The notes under the pieces were generated by a model. It was not told the DNA's origin. It did not search any database and was given only the letters and a program-made list of their open reading frames with translations. Below are positions 37,332-46,650 of a stretch of DNA of 64,000 nt, one piece after another; the stretch's first letter is position 1, and each line of letters opens with the position of its first letter. The stretch is from Hydrotalea flava (GTDB lineage: Bacteria > Bacteroidota > Bacteroidia > Chitinophagales > Chitinophagaceae). The translations under genes were made by a program, and so were the position numbers. The stretch covers positions 62,001-126,000 of the forward strand of contig NZ_LUHG01000097.1 of assembly GCF_001623405.1 (NCBI RefSeq). Reading direction: 5' to 3'.

Positions 37332-38447
37332 ATGCACGAAGTGGTAGGCACAACACCCGAAGGCGATTTTATCATTAATGTAGGGCCTCAGCATCCTGCA
37401 ACACATGGTGTATTGCATTTAGTGATTACACTGGAGGGAGAAACCATTAAAAATATAGAACCACATTTAGGATATATTCATCGCTCTATCGAAAAAATGT
37501 GTGAAAGCCTTACTTATCGTCAATTTATATACGTTACCAGCAGAATGGATTATTTGTCGGCACACATTAATAACCATGCCTGTGCCTTGTGTGTTGAAAA
37601 AGGGTTACAGGTAGAAGTGCCCTTGCGGGCACAATATATACGGGTTATTATGGATGAACTTACCCGTATTGCTTCACATGAATTGTGGTGGGGAGCAATG
37701 GCTATGGATGTAGGTGCTTTTACCCCTTTCTTTTATGCATTCAGAGAAAGAGAAACCATTAATGAAATTATGGAAGAAACTTGTGGTGCCCGTTTAACCA
37801 TGAATTATATGGTGCCGGGTGGTGTAATGGCCGATTTGCATCCACAGTTTCAGCAAAAAGTAAAAAATTTTATAGCGCTCTATAAAAAGAAAATTGATGA
37901 ATACAATGAATTGGTTACCGGTAATATTATTTTTCAAAACAGAATGAAGGGAGTAGGTTATTTATCTGCAGAAGATGCTATTTCGTATGGCTGTAGTGGT
38001 CCGGTTGCACGAGCCAGCAGTGTAGCTTGTGATGTGCGTAAACGGTATCCATATGATGTATATGGATTAGTGCAGTTTGAAGAAGTGCTTGAAACCGGCG
38101 GAGATGCTTTTGCCCGTTATTGGGTGCGTATTCAGGAAATGCAGCAGTCGGTACGCATTATTGAACAATTAATTGATAATATTCCGGAAGGCGAGTTTCA
38201 GGCAAAAACAAAGGCTGTATTAAAATTACCCAAGGGTGAGTTTTATCAACGCGTAGAAACAGCCAGAGGTGAATTAGGGGTTTATATTGTAAGTGAAGGA
38301 GGTACAACACCTTATAGAATTAAATTCAGATCACCGGGGTTTTCAAATTTATCGGCATTGAATCAAATGGCAAAAGGAGGAAAAATTGGTGATTTGGTAG
38401 CTACGATGGGAACTTTAGATTTGGTAATACCGGATATAGACAGATGA
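37332..38447 (+). CDS. nuoD: NADH-quinone oxidoreductase subunit D
   Basis: NuoD forms the quinone-binding cavity with NuoB. The 371-residue protein shows VGPQHPATHGVLH near the N terminus (quinone-site His), HLGYIHRSIEKMCE, and an ending GTLDLVIPDIDR close to the family norm. In 14-subunit operons nuoE, nuoF and nuoG follow; here nuoH starts ten bases later. Confidence 0.97.
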   Translation: MHEVVGTTPEGDFIINVGPQHPATHGVLHLVITLEGETIKNIEPHLGYIHRSIEKMCESLTYRQFIYVTSRMDYLSAHINNHACALCVEKGLQVEVPLRAQYIRVIMDELTRIASHELWWGAMAMDVGAFTPFFYAFRERETINEIMEETCGARLTMNYMVPGGVMADLHPQFQQKVKNFIALYKKKIDEYNELVTGNIIFQNRMKGVGYLSAEDAISYGCSGPVARASSVACDVRKRYPYDVYGLVQFEEVLETGGDAFARYWVRIQEMQQSVRIIEQLIDNIPEGEFQAKTKAVLKLPKGEFYQRVETARGELGVYIVSEGGTTPYRIKFRSPGFSNLSALNQMAKGGKIGDLVATMGTLDLVIPDIDR

Positions 38448-38457
38448 TTATTAATAA

Positions 38458-39540
38458 ATGAATATGATTAGTTTAGAAGCAATCAAAAATGCGGTTCAAA
38501 GCTGGCTGCAGTTGCATATTGGCGGCACTTTGGCCTTAGTGGCAGAAAGTATTTTGCTGGGTATATTGGTGATTACATTATTTGCTGTATTAGGTTTGTT
38601 GTTGGTATTTATGGAACGTAAAGTGTCGGCCGTTATGCAAATTCGTTTAGGCCCGAACAGGGTTGGCCCTAAGGGCTGGTTACAAACCTCTGCCGATACT
38701 TTAAAACTCATGTTGAAAGAAGGTTTAACCCCCGATGGGGCAGATCGCTTTTTATTTAATTTGGCGCCATTTATGATTATGATTGCTGCCATGCTAATAA
38801 TGGCACCCATTGCATTTGCCAAAAATTTCCAAATTTGGGATATTAATATTGGTGTATTGTATATTTCTTCGGTAGCTTCTATTTCCGTAATTGCCATTTT
38901 AATGGCAGGATGGTCTAGCAATAACAAATATTCGTTATTAGGTGCCATGCGCAGCGGCGCACAAATTATTAGTTATGAATTGTCTGCCGGTGTTGCTGTG
39001 ATTACCATGATTATTTTAACCGGAAGCCTGAGTGTAAATGATATTATTGCCTCACAGGAAAATGGATGGTGGATTTTTAAAGGGCATATTCCGGCCATTA
39101 TTGCATTTATTATTTTTATGATTGCAGTAACTGCTGAAACCAATCGGGCACCTTTCGATTTGGCCGAAGCTGAATCTGAACTAACTGCCGGCTTTCATAC
39201 TGAATATTCCGGGATGAAATTTGCTTTGTTTTTTCTGGCAGAGTATATCAATATTTTTATTGTTTGTGCCGTTGCCGCTATTTTATTTTTGGGGGGATGG
39301 ATGCCTTTGCATATTGGCAACTGGCAGGCATTCAATCATGTAATGGATTATATTCCATCTTCTATTTGGTTTTTTGGGAAAACATTTTTGTTAATAGGTT
39401 TAATTATGTGGTTTAGATGGACTTTTCCCCGATTGAGAATTGATCAGTTATTAAATTTAGAGTGGAAATATTTATTGCCCATTAGTTTGTTGAATATGTT
39501 GTTAATGACGATAGTGGCAATTTTAAAATGGTATTTGTAA
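38458..39540 (+). CDS. nuoH: NADH-quinone oxidoreductase subunit H
   Basis: NuoH is the membrane subunit that contacts the quinone site. The 360-residue protein has several membrane helices, and motifs ERKVSAVMQIRLGPNRVGPK, AETNRAPFDLAEAESELTAG and WFRWTFPRLRIDQL, all diagnostic. Its TAA stop overlaps the ATG of a small ORF (TAATG). Confidence 0.97.
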   Translation: MNMISLEAIKNAVQSWLQLHIGGTLALVAESILLGILVITLFAVLGLLLVFMERKVSAVMQIRLGPNRVGPKGWLQTSADTLKLMLKEGLTPDGADRFLFNLAPFMIMIAAMLIMAPIAFAKNFQIWDINIGVLYISSVASISVIAILMAGWSSNNKYSLLGAMRSGAQIISYELSAGVAVITMIILTGSLSVNDIIASQENGWWIFKGHIPAIIAFIIFMIAVTAETNRAPFDLAEAESELTAGFHTEYSGMKFALFFLAEYINIFIVCAVAAILFLGGWMPLHIGNWQAFNHVMDYIPSSIWFFGKTFLLIGLIMWFRWTFPRLRIDQLLNLEWKYLLPISLLNMLLMTIVAILKWYL

Positions 39541-39653
39541 TGAAAAAAAATTCGGCTAAACTTATAAAAGATGTTATACTTATTGCCATACAAGTGTGCG
39601 ACGCAACAAAAGTTGAATATTGTGCCATAGCCGATAACAAAATAAAAAAATGA
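39540..39653 (+). CDS. Candidate 37-residue small protein between nuoH and nuoI
   Basis: The ORF starts at the ATG that overlaps the nuoH stop (TAATG) and ends in a TGA that overlaps the nuoI start (ATGA), filling the whole 109-bp gap. It encodes a basic N terminus (MKKNSAKLIK), a hydrophobic middle (DVILIAIQVC) and a polar tail with a second Cys (VEYCAIADNKIKK). The overlaps on both sides suggest coupled translation within the operon. No homologue is recognised. It might simply be an open spacer. Confidence 0.4.
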   Translation: MKKNSAKLIKDVILIAIQVCDATKVEYCAIADNKIKK

Positions 39654-40126
39654 GTATCAAACAATACATACAAGATGTTTTCAATGCTATAAAATCATTA
39701 CTAAAAGGCATGCGCGTTACCGGGTATTATTTTTTTCATCCAAAAGAAATTATTACCGAACAATACCCCGATAACAAAGCTACTTTAAAATTGGCCGACA
39801 GATTTAAAGGTGAAGTGGTGATGTTGCATGACGAAAATAATGAGCATGCCTGTACCGGTTGTACTGCCTGTGAATTAGCCTGCCCAAATGGAACCATTAA
39901 AATTATTACCCAATTTGATATTACGCCGGGAGGAAAAAAGAAAAAAGCATTGAACACATTTGTATATCATTTGGAATTATGCACCATGTGCAATTTGTGT
40001 GTAGAAGCTTGCCCAACTGGAGCCATTGTAATGGCACAAAATTTTGAACATAGTGTGTATGATAGAAAACAACTTACTAAAACATTAAATAAGCCGGGCT
40101 CTAAACTTAGAGCAGGTATTGAATAA
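39650..40126 (+). CDS. nuoI: NADH-quinone oxidoreductase subunit I
   Basis: NuoI holds two [4Fe-4S] clusters linking the peripheral arm to NuoB. Both ferredoxin motifs are present: CTGCTACELACP near residue 67 and CTMCNLCVEACP near 107. The 158-residue length is typical. It is followed by nuoJ with a one-base gap. Confidence 0.97.
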   Translation: MSIKQYIQDVFNAIKSLLKGMRVTGYYFFHPKEIITEQYPDNKATLKLADRFKGEVVMLHDENNEHACTGCTACELACPNGTIKIITQFDITPGGKKKKALNTFVYHLELCTMCNLCVEACPTGAIVMAQNFEHSVYDRKQLTKTLNKPGSKLRAGIE

Positions 40127-40127
40127 T

Positions 40128-40643
40128 ATGGAAACAATTGTATTTTATGGTATTGCCCTCTTTATTTTCATTACCGGTATTTTAGCGGTAACTGCCCGTC
40201 ATATTTTTAGGGCAGCTATTTGGTTATTATTTGCTTTAATGGGTATTGCAGCATTGTATTTTTGGATGGATTTGAATTTTGTTGCAGCGGTTCAAATAAT
40301 CATTTACGTAGGTGGAATTGTAGTGTTGATTATTTTTTCTATTTTTCTTACACAACAATCCGGGCAAAAAATGGCCCAATCTTCTTTATTGCAATACATA
40401 TTTAGTATTGCTGCAGTTGTTTTTGGAACTGCATTTATTGGCAGTATAATAGCTCGTTTTTATTTTGTAGAGAGCCATGTTGTAATGAATACGGCAGTTG
40501 AAAATATTGGTGCACAATTAATGAGTGTACAACAGTACGGTTATGCATTGCCTTTTGAACTGGTAAGTATTTTATTACTGGCAGCCATGATAGGAAGCAT
40601 TGTAATTGCCATGAAACAAAAAACAAAAATTAAAAATAGTTAA
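40128..40643 (+). CDS. nuoJ: NADH-quinone oxidoreductase subunit J
   Basis: NuoJ is a membrane subunit with five helices. The protein of 171 residues includes [20 protein letters not shown] and a central [15 protein letters not shown], typical of the family. The ATG at 40128 follows the nuoI stop by one base; an upstream TTG (40119) is possible but less likely. Confidence 0.95.
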   Translation: METIVFYGIALFIFITGILAVTARHIFRAAIWLLFALMGIAALYFWMDLNFVAAVQIIIYVGGIVVLIIFSIFLTQQSGQKMAQSSLLQYIFSIAAVVFGTAFIGSIIARFYFVESHVVMNTAVENIGAQLMSVQQYGYALPFELVSILLLAAMIGSIVIAMKQKTKIKNS

Positions 40644-40647
40644 ACAA

Positions 40648-40965
40648 ATGATGCAACAAATAACATTGCAACATATTTTATTGTTAAGTACAGCCTTGTT
40701 TTTTATTGGGGTATTTGGTCTGTTAACACGAAGGAATATGATTGCAATTTTAATGAGTATTGAATTGATGCTGAATAGTGTAAACATCAATTTTGTGGCA
40801 TTTAATAAATACCTCTATCCAGAAAAATTAGATGGTGTTTTCTTTTTTTTGTTTGTAATTACTGTTGCAGCCGCTGAAGCCGCTGTTGCTATTGCCATTA
40901 TCATTCATTTATATCGTTATAACAAACAAATTGATGTTTCTGAAACAGAAGAAATGCGGTATTGA
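40648..40965 (+). CDS. nuoK: NADH-quinone oxidoreductase subunit K
   Basis: NuoK is a three-helix antiporter-like membrane subunit. The 105-residue protein has the conserved [20 protein letters not shown] (functional Glu) and [14 protein letters not shown] (second Glu). It sits four bases after nuoJ. Confidence 0.97.
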   Translation: MMQQITLQHILLLSTALFFIGVFGLLTRRNMIAILMSIELMLNSVNINFVAFNKYLYPEKLDGVFFFLFVITVAAAEAAVAIAIIIHLYRYNKQIDVSETEEMRY

Positions 40966-41043
40966 TAGGGTAGAACAGTTTTTGGGAATCAATAACAAAT
41001 AGAAACGAAATTGAATGGTTATTTGAAAGTTTAAATTATTGCT

Positions 41044-42963
41044 ATGAACGAAGGGCTGATTGTTACATTTTTACTTTGTTTACCATTAAGTGCATTTGTG
41101 GTAATCCGACTTTTTACCGGTAGGCGTTGGCAAATTTTTTCCGGCTATTTGTCTACATTGGTATTGGCACTAACAACTTTTTTTGCATTTATAATGGCTT
41201 GGCAATACTTTTTTGTGTACGGAAAAATGGATGGAGCCTATGCCTTGTTTGTACCAATAGATATGAATTGGCTGGTTTTTACCAATGATCTTTCCATCAA
41301 TTTTAGTATTATTATTGATTCCATTTCAGTAATGATGTTGTTGGTAGTGAGTTTTATTTCATTAATGGTGCATGTGTTTAGTCTGGCTTATATGAAAGGC
41401 GAACAGCGTTATGGTTATTACTTTGCCTATTTAAGTTTGTTTACGTTTGCTATGTTGGGTTTGGTTTTATCCGGTAATCTTTTTGAGTTATTTATGTTTT
41501 GGGAGTTGGTAGGTATTTCATCTTATTTGTTAATTGGTTTTTATTACACAAAGCCATCAGCCGTTGCTGCTGCGAAAAAAGCATTTCTTGTTACCCGGTT
41601 TGCCGATTTTGGTTTTTTAATAGGAATATTGATGTTGGGTGGAGTGGCTAATAATTTCGACATTGTACAAATGATTCGTTCTATTGCCCAACAGCAGGCA
41701 TTATGGGAAGGTGCCGGTACTTCATTTTTAGGCATGTCGGTTTTAACTTGGGCTTGTTTGCTTTTGTTTATGGGCGCAGCAGGAAAATCGGCAATGTTTC
41801 CTTTACATATTTGGTTACCCGATGCTATGGAAGGGCCAACACCTGTTTCGGCCTTAATACATGCGGCAACCATGGTAGTGGCCGGTGTGTATTTAATTGC
41901 CCGATTTTTTCCTGTTTTTCAAATGGATGCTACTGTTTTGTATGTAATTGCCATAGTTGGTGCAGGTACGGCATTGTTTGCCGCTATTATTGCTTGTACA
42001 CAAGCCGACATAAAACGGGTTTTGGCATTTTCTACCATTTCTCAAATTGGGTATATGATGCTGGCGCTTGGAGTAGATGATAGCCTAAATGGTTTGCATG
42101 AAGGTTATACAGCAGCTATGTTTCATTTATTTACGCATGCATTTTTTAAATCTTTGTTATTTTTGGGTGCAGGTGCTATTATACATACGGTACATACCAA
42201 TGATATGCATGAAATGGGTGGATTACGCAAGCAGATGCCCGTTACCCACATTAGTTTTTTAATTGCTTGTTTGGCTATTTCGGGTATACCCCCTTTCTCG
42301 GGTTTTTTTAGTAAGGAAGCTATTTTATCGGCAGCTTATAGTAACCATAAATGGTTATATGCCATTGGTGTAGTTACTGCAGCGATCACTGCTTTTTACA
42401 TGTTTCGTTTGTACTTTAGTATTTTCTGGAACAAACCCCTATCTCCTGTTTTTATTAAAAAAGAAGGCAGTTGGCTGATTCGCATACCCTTAATTATTCT
42501 TGCCGTATTGGTGTTGATTACAGGGTTTATCCCTTTTGGAAATTTTATAAGTGCCAACGGTAAGCCATTGCCATTAGAAGTACATTTTGGATTTTCTGTT
42601 ATTCCGGTATCACTTTCTGTATTGGGAATTTTTTATGCAGCAGTATTGTATTATCAACAAAACAATTTACCTGCACTTTTAGAGAAATCGTTTGGGTGGT
42701 TTTATATTACCATTAGGCAAAAATTTTATATCGATGAAGTTTATCTCTTCATTACACATAAAATTGTTTTTAATGTAATTGGGAACACTACTGCCTGGAT
42801 TGATAAAAATATAGTAGATGGGCTGGTGAATTGGAGTGCGGGAATTACTTATCAATTTTCTGTATTAATTAAAAAAGTGCAATCCGGGAAAATACAACAA
42901 TATGTATTATACTTTTTGTTGGGGGTGTTGTGTTTATTGGCGGTAGTATTATATAACAACTGA
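41044..42963 (+). CDS. nuoL: NADH-quinone oxidoreductase subunit L
   Basis: NuoL is the largest proton-pumping subunit, with a long lateral helix. The 639-residue protein has many membrane helices and the motifs FMFWELVGISSYLLIGF, GKSAMFPLHIWLPDAMEGPT, SALIHAATMVVAGVYLIAR and AIIACTQADIKRVLAFSTIS. The functional Glu and Lys residues of these motifs are present. Confidence 0.97.
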   Translation: MNEGLIVTFLLCLPLSAFVVIRLFTGRRWQIFSGYLSTLVLALTTFFAFIMAWQYFFVYGKMDGAYALFVPIDMNWLVFTNDLSINFSIIIDSISVMMLLVVSFISLMVHVFSLAYMKGEQRYGYYFAYLSLFTFAMLGLVLSGNLFELFMFWELVGISSYLLIGFYYTKPSAVAAAKKAFLVTRFADFGFLIGILMLGGVANNFDIVQMIRSIAQQQALWEGAGTSFLGMSVLTWACLLLFMGAAGKSAMFPLHIWLPDAMEGPTPVSALIHAATMVVAGVYLIARFFPVFQMDATVLYVIAIVGAGTALFAAIIACTQADIKRVLAFSTISQIGYMMLALGVDDSLNGLHEGYTAAMFHLFTHAFFKSLLFLGAGAIIHTVHTNDMHEMGGLRKQMPVTHISFLIACLAISGIPPFSGFFSKEAILSAAYSNHKWLYAIGVVTAAITAFYMFRLYFSIFWNKPLSPVFIKKEGSWLIRIPLIILAVLVLITGFIPFGNFISANGKPLPLEVHFGFSVIPVSLSVLGIFYAAVLYYQQNNLPALLEKSFGWFYITIRQKFYIDEVYLFITHKIVFNVIGNTTAWIDKNIVDGLVNWSAGITYQFSVLIKKVQSGKIQQYVLYFLLGVLCLLAVVLYNN

Positions 42964-42994
42964 TTGCTGTTACAAAATTTGAATAATCAAAAAT

Positions 42995-44479
42995 ATGATA
43001 GTCAACTTTTTACTCATTGTTCCACTGTTAACCGTACTAACTTTATTGCTGGTAAAAAACGAGCAATATATTAAGCCCATTGCTTTGGTAGGTTCGTTTG
43101 TACAGCTTTTGGTAATTATTGGCACATTGATACAATATTTAGGAGCAGCATCGTTAAAAAACAACGGTGCAATGCTTTTACAAACGGATGTTAACTGGTT
43201 TGCTCCTTTACATATACACTATCATATTGGGGTAGATGGTATTTCAATGGTCATGTTATTATTAACTGCCTTGATTGTAATTGCTGCCATTTTGGTTTCA
43301 TGGAAAGAAGCATTTTTACAAAAGGAATTTTTTATTTTATTAATCCTATTGTCATTTGGTGCCTATGGTTTTTTTATTGCTATTGATTTGTTTTTAATGT
43401 TTTTCTTTTTGGAAATAGCGGTTGTTCCCAAATTCTTATTGATACTTATATGGGGCAGTGGTAAAAAAGCATACAGTGCTACCAAATTAGTACTGATGTT
43501 AATTGGTGCTTCTGCATTATTGTTCATGGGCATTGTAGGTATTTATTACAACCAGCCCAACGGCTTACAAAGTTTGAATATGTTGCAAATTGCCCAAATG
43601 CAATTGCCTTATCATGTGCAGCTTACTTTTTTTCCTTTCCTGTTTATTGGTTTTGGTGTGTTTACGGCTTTGTTTCCTTTTCACACTTGGGTGCCCGATG
43701 GCCATCCTGCAGCACCTACAGCCGGTTCCATGTTTTTAGCAGGCATTTCAATGAAGTTGGGTGGATATGGTTTACTGCGATTGGTAATGTTATTAATGCC
43801 TGCCGCAGCACAGTTTTATGCTCCCTATATTATTTTGCTTGCAGCTATTGGTATATTGTATGGCGCTTTTGCTACGATGGTTCAAAAAGATTTGAAATAT
43901 ATGAATGCTTATTCCTCTATCAGTCATTGTGGTTTTGTGTTGCTTGGAATTGGTATGTTAACCCCCGTGGCTTTAACAGGTGCTGTATTGCAAATGGTTT
44001 CTCATGGTTTAATGACGGCCCTTTTCTTTGCTGCTATTGGAATGATATACAGTAGAACACATACGCGTATTATTGAAGAAATGGGTGGATTGTTGGTATA
44101 TATGCCCTTTATTAGCGGTGTATTTATTTTGGCTGGTTTAGCTTCATTAGGCTTACCTGGTTTGAGCGGCTTTACGGCCGAAATGACTGTTTTGGTAGGC
44201 TCGTGGCAGCAGCCTGTTACAGCATATAGGGTGGCCACCATTGTAGCTGCTGCATCTATTGTTATTACAGCGGTTTATGTGCTTAGAGCTATTGGTACGG
44301 TATTAATGGGTAAAGGAAAAATATATTCGGATGATACGCCAACAGATGCCCGTTGGTATGAGAAATGGGCCGGGATTATTTTGGTTTTAGGAATTTTGGT
44401 TGTGGGCATTATGCCTTTTTTATTATTGAAATTAATCTCGCCATCAATTCTGTACCTGCCACAATCTATTTTTAAATAA
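42995..44479 (+). CDS. nuoM: NADH-quinone oxidoreductase subunit M
   Basis: NuoM is a second proton-pumping, antiporter-like subunit. The 494-residue protein has GVDGISMVMLLLTALI, FFLEIAVVPKFLLILIWG, FPFHTWVPDGHPAAPTAGSM and TMVQKDLKYMNAYSSISHCG. It follows nuoL by 31 bases and precedes nuoN by 25. Confidence 0.97.
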   Translation: MIVNFLLIVPLLTVLTLLLVKNEQYIKPIALVGSFVQLLVIIGTLIQYLGAASLKNNGAMLLQTDVNWFAPLHIHYHIGVDGISMVMLLLTALIVIAAILVSWKEAFLQKEFFILLILLSFGAYGFFIAIDLFLMFFFLEIAVVPKFLLILIWGSGKKAYSATKLVLMLIGASALLFMGIVGIYYNQPNGLQSLNMLQIAQMQLPYHVQLTFFPFLFIGFGVFTALFPFHTWVPDGHPAAPTAGSMFLAGISMKLGGYGLLRLVMLLMPAAAQFYAPYIILLAAIGILYGAFATMVQKDLKYMNAYSSISHCGFVLLGIGMLTPVALTGAVLQMVSHGLMTALFFAAIGMIYSRTHTRIIEEMGGLLVYMPFISGVFILAGLASLGLPGLSGFTAEMTVLVGSWQQPVTAYRVATIVAAASIVITAVYVLRAIGTVLMGKGKIYSDDTPTDARWYEKWAGIILVLGILVVGIMPFLLLKLISPSILYLPQSIFK

Positions 44480-44504
44480 TTCAACGCTATTAGCTATACA
44501 ACCC

Positions 44505-45929
44505 ATGATGCATTATTACCTACATTTATTATTGCCTTTTAAACAGGAACTACTCTTGTTAATGGCTATTTTTATTTTGTTGTTGTTGCAAATTTTTGGA
44601 AAAAAACTACAACAGGAGTGGACCATGCAATGGGTAAATCTGTTGTTGTTAATTACGGTATTAGCCGGATTTTGGCAGGTTGGTTATTCAACTGATGTCA
44701 ATGCCATGTTTCAATTATCGCCTTTGAATGCTTTTGAAAAATCGGTACTTGCTTTTGCAACTTATCTCATTTCTTTACAGGCATATAACTGGTTGCTTCA
44801 TCATGAACAGATAATGGAGTTCTATGTATTATTGTTCAGCTCTTTATTGGGAATGTTTTGTATGATTTCAGCTACCAACTTACTGTTTTTTTATGTGGGG
44901 TTAGAACTCTCTACCATTCCTTTGGCTATATTGGCTAATTTCCATTTACAAAAAAAGCAATCATCTGAAGCTGCATTTAAATTTATTGTTGCTGCATCTT
45001 TTGCTTCTGCTTTATTATTATTAGGTATTTCATTCTTATACGGGAGTGCCGGATCGATTGGGTTTACGGAAATTGCTGCGCATTTAATTGTTAATCCATT
45101 TTCAATTTTGGCTTTTGTACTTTTTTTTACCGGGCTTGCTTTTAAAATTTCGATAGTGCCATTTCATTTATGGACTGCCGATGTGTATCAAGGTTCGCCG
45201 GTAACGGTTACTGCCTTTTTATCGGTGGTTTCTAAAGCTTCGGTTTTATTTGTTTCACTCAATTTTTTATTTAGTGTATTTCATTCTTTAGAACCGGTAT
45301 GGCATACCATGGTTTTGATATTGCTATTGCTTACTATTGTAACGGGTAATTTATTTGCTTTACGGCAGCAAAATTTTAAAAGGTTCATGGCATTTTCTTC
45401 TATTACACAAATAGGATTTATTTTAATTGCATTGTTGGGACAAAATATTGCGGGTAGTGCTGCTGTAGTTTATTTTATGGTAGTGTATGTATTTTCTAAT
45501 CTTTGTGTTTTTGGGGTAATAGCATTGGTGGCAGCCACCACCGGAAAAGAAAAAATTGAAGATTTTAAAGGGTTTTATCAAACCAATCCTTTTTTAGCAT
45601 GGGTGTTATTGCTGGGATTGTTTTCATTAGCAGGTATACCACCTACTGCAGGTTTTTTTGGAAAATTTTTCCTGTTATTATCGGGTGCACAAAGCAATTA
45701 TTTTGGGTGGATTACTTTTGCAGCTTTGAATTTAGTGGTTTCATTGTATTATTATTTGAGAGTAGTAGTAGTAATTTTTCATCGTGAATCTGCTGCAGTA
45801 ATAGCGCCTATTCAGATTCCCAAACCCGTTCAATTTAGTTTTTTCATTTGCATGGCGGGGGTAATTATTACCGGTGTGGGTAGTTGGATTTATACTTACA
45901 TTTATTCATTAGCAGCCACTGCTTTTTAA
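44505..45929 (+). CDS. nuoN: NADH-quinone oxidoreductase subunit N
   Basis: NuoN is the third antiporter-like subunit. The 474-residue protein has FYVGLELSTIPLAILANF, FKISIVPFHLWTADVYQGSP and RQQNFKRFMAFSSITQIGF with the expected Glu and Lys residues. It is the last nuo gene; a small unknown gene follows after six bases. Confidence 0.96.
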   Translation: MMHYYLHLLLPFKQELLLLMAIFILLLLQIFGKKLQQEWTMQWVNLLLLITVLAGFWQVGYSTDVNAMFQLSPLNAFEKSVLAFATYLISLQAYNWLLHHEQIMEFYVLLFSSLLGMFCMISATNLLFFYVGLELSTIPLAILANFHLQKKQSSEAAFKFIVAASFASALLLLGISFLYGSAGSIGFTEIAAHLIVNPFSILAFVLFFTGLAFKISIVPFHLWTADVYQGSPVTVTAFLSVVSKASVLFVSLNFLFSVFHSLEPVWHTMVLILLLLTIVTGNLFALRQQNFKRFMAFSSITQIGFILIALLGQNIAGSAAVVYFMVVYVFSNLCVFGVIALVAATTGKEKIEDFKGFYQTNPFLAWVLLLGLFSLAGIPPTAGFFGKFFLLLSGAQSNYFGWITFAALNLVVSLYYYLRVVVVIFHRESAAVIAPIQIPKPVQFSFFICMAGVIITGVGSWIYTYIYSLAATAF

Positions 45930-45935
45930 AAAATA

Positions 45936-46322
45936 ATGTGTATGGCCATCAATAAAAATCATGAATTTGAAGATTTGGATGGAATAAAATGTGCTATCGT
46001 AGAACGCAATATTTCCAGCGAACGCGTAATGTTTTTAAAAAATCTGTTAACCTATAATGGGTATACCGTTGTAGTTGTTCCTGTAATCAATCCCGCAGCG
46101 AAAAATACAGTTGTTGAATCAGCATTGCCGAACGAAAAAATAGTTCCTGAATTGTTTACTATAGGTGTTACCGATGTAACCTTTAATGTTACTAATGCAA
46201 TTTTTGGCAGGGCACTCAAAACAAAAGATGGGAAAATAGTAACACTGGCATACTGGCAACAGAAAGATAAAATATCGCACGATGATATACCTTATTTTGC
46301 AGATAACAGTTGTATGAACTGA
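45936..46322 (+). CDS. Hypothetical protein, 128 residues, end of nuo operon
   Basis: A soluble protein without signal peptide or membrane helix. Residues 14-60 (LDGIKCAIVERNISSERVMF, FLKNLLTYNGYTVVVVPVI) look like an alpha/beta fold, and ELFTIGVTDVTFNVTNAIFG is followed by strand-like KDGKIVTLAYWQQ. It starts six bases after nuoN, so it is very likely co-transcribed. A link to complex I is suggested only by position. Start may be ATG 45936 or 45942. Confidence 0.75.
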   Translation: MCMAINKNHEFEDLDGIKCAIVERNISSERVMFLKNLLTYNGYTVVVVPVINPAAKNTVVESALPNEKIVPELFTIGVTDVTFNVTNAIFGRALKTKDGKIVTLAYWQQKDKISHDDIPYFADNSCMN

Positions 46323-46335
46323 TAAAGAAAGTAGC

Positions 46336-46459
46336 AAAAAAATGAGGAGTCTCAAAAGTCCGAGGCAGCCTCTTTTTATTTGGTAAGGGGGTAGAGAAAG
46401 TTTTCATTTAAGCCATTCTCAAACGCTTCATTTTACTTTTGAGACTTCCTCATTTTTTT
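46336..46459. terminator. Long inverted-repeat terminator region between nuo operon and clpX group
   Basis: A 24-base arm at 46336-46359 (A7 TGAGGAGTCTCAAAAGT) is the reverse complement of 46435-46459 apart from one extra base. A shorter hairpin, GAGG-CAG-CCTC plus T5, lies inside at about 46362-46375. A and T runs on both outer edges fit a two-way terminator between convergent genes, though the 75-base loop is unusual. Confidence 0.6.
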
Positions 46460-46601
46460 ATTTTTTGAAAATATTATTGACTGCACTTCCTAACATAGGA
46501 AATTTTTCTTTTACATACCCTGCAATGGTTTCAATGGCTTTTTGTGCCTGTTCGGGCGTTAAGCCGGCTTCTGCTACTAAGCGTTCAATCAGTTCATTCA
46601 T
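46458..46601 (-). CDS. Small conserved-looking protein, 47 residues
   Basis: The minus-strand ORF encodes MNELIERLVAEAGLTPEQAQ, then a KAIETIAGYVKEKFPMLGSA helix and a basic end (NNIFKK). This amphipathic helical pattern resembles small DUF2267-like helical proteins, but I cannot assign a family. A longer plus-strand ORF (46465-46665) is its antisense shadow. It lies 50 bases downstream of clpX on the same strand and may be co-transcribed. Confidence 0.7.
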   Translation of the reverse strand: MNELIERLVAEAGLTPEQAQKAIETIAGYVKEKFPMLGSAVNNIFKK

Positions 46602-46650
46602 GTGTTTATTTTTTAATGATTTGTTAGGAGTTCATTCAATTGTATGTTGG

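Noticed and set aside
46336-46459. Inverted-repeat-bounded block as a miniature mobile element
   Set aside because: No target-site duplication is evident and its place between convergent genes with A and T runs fits a terminator better.
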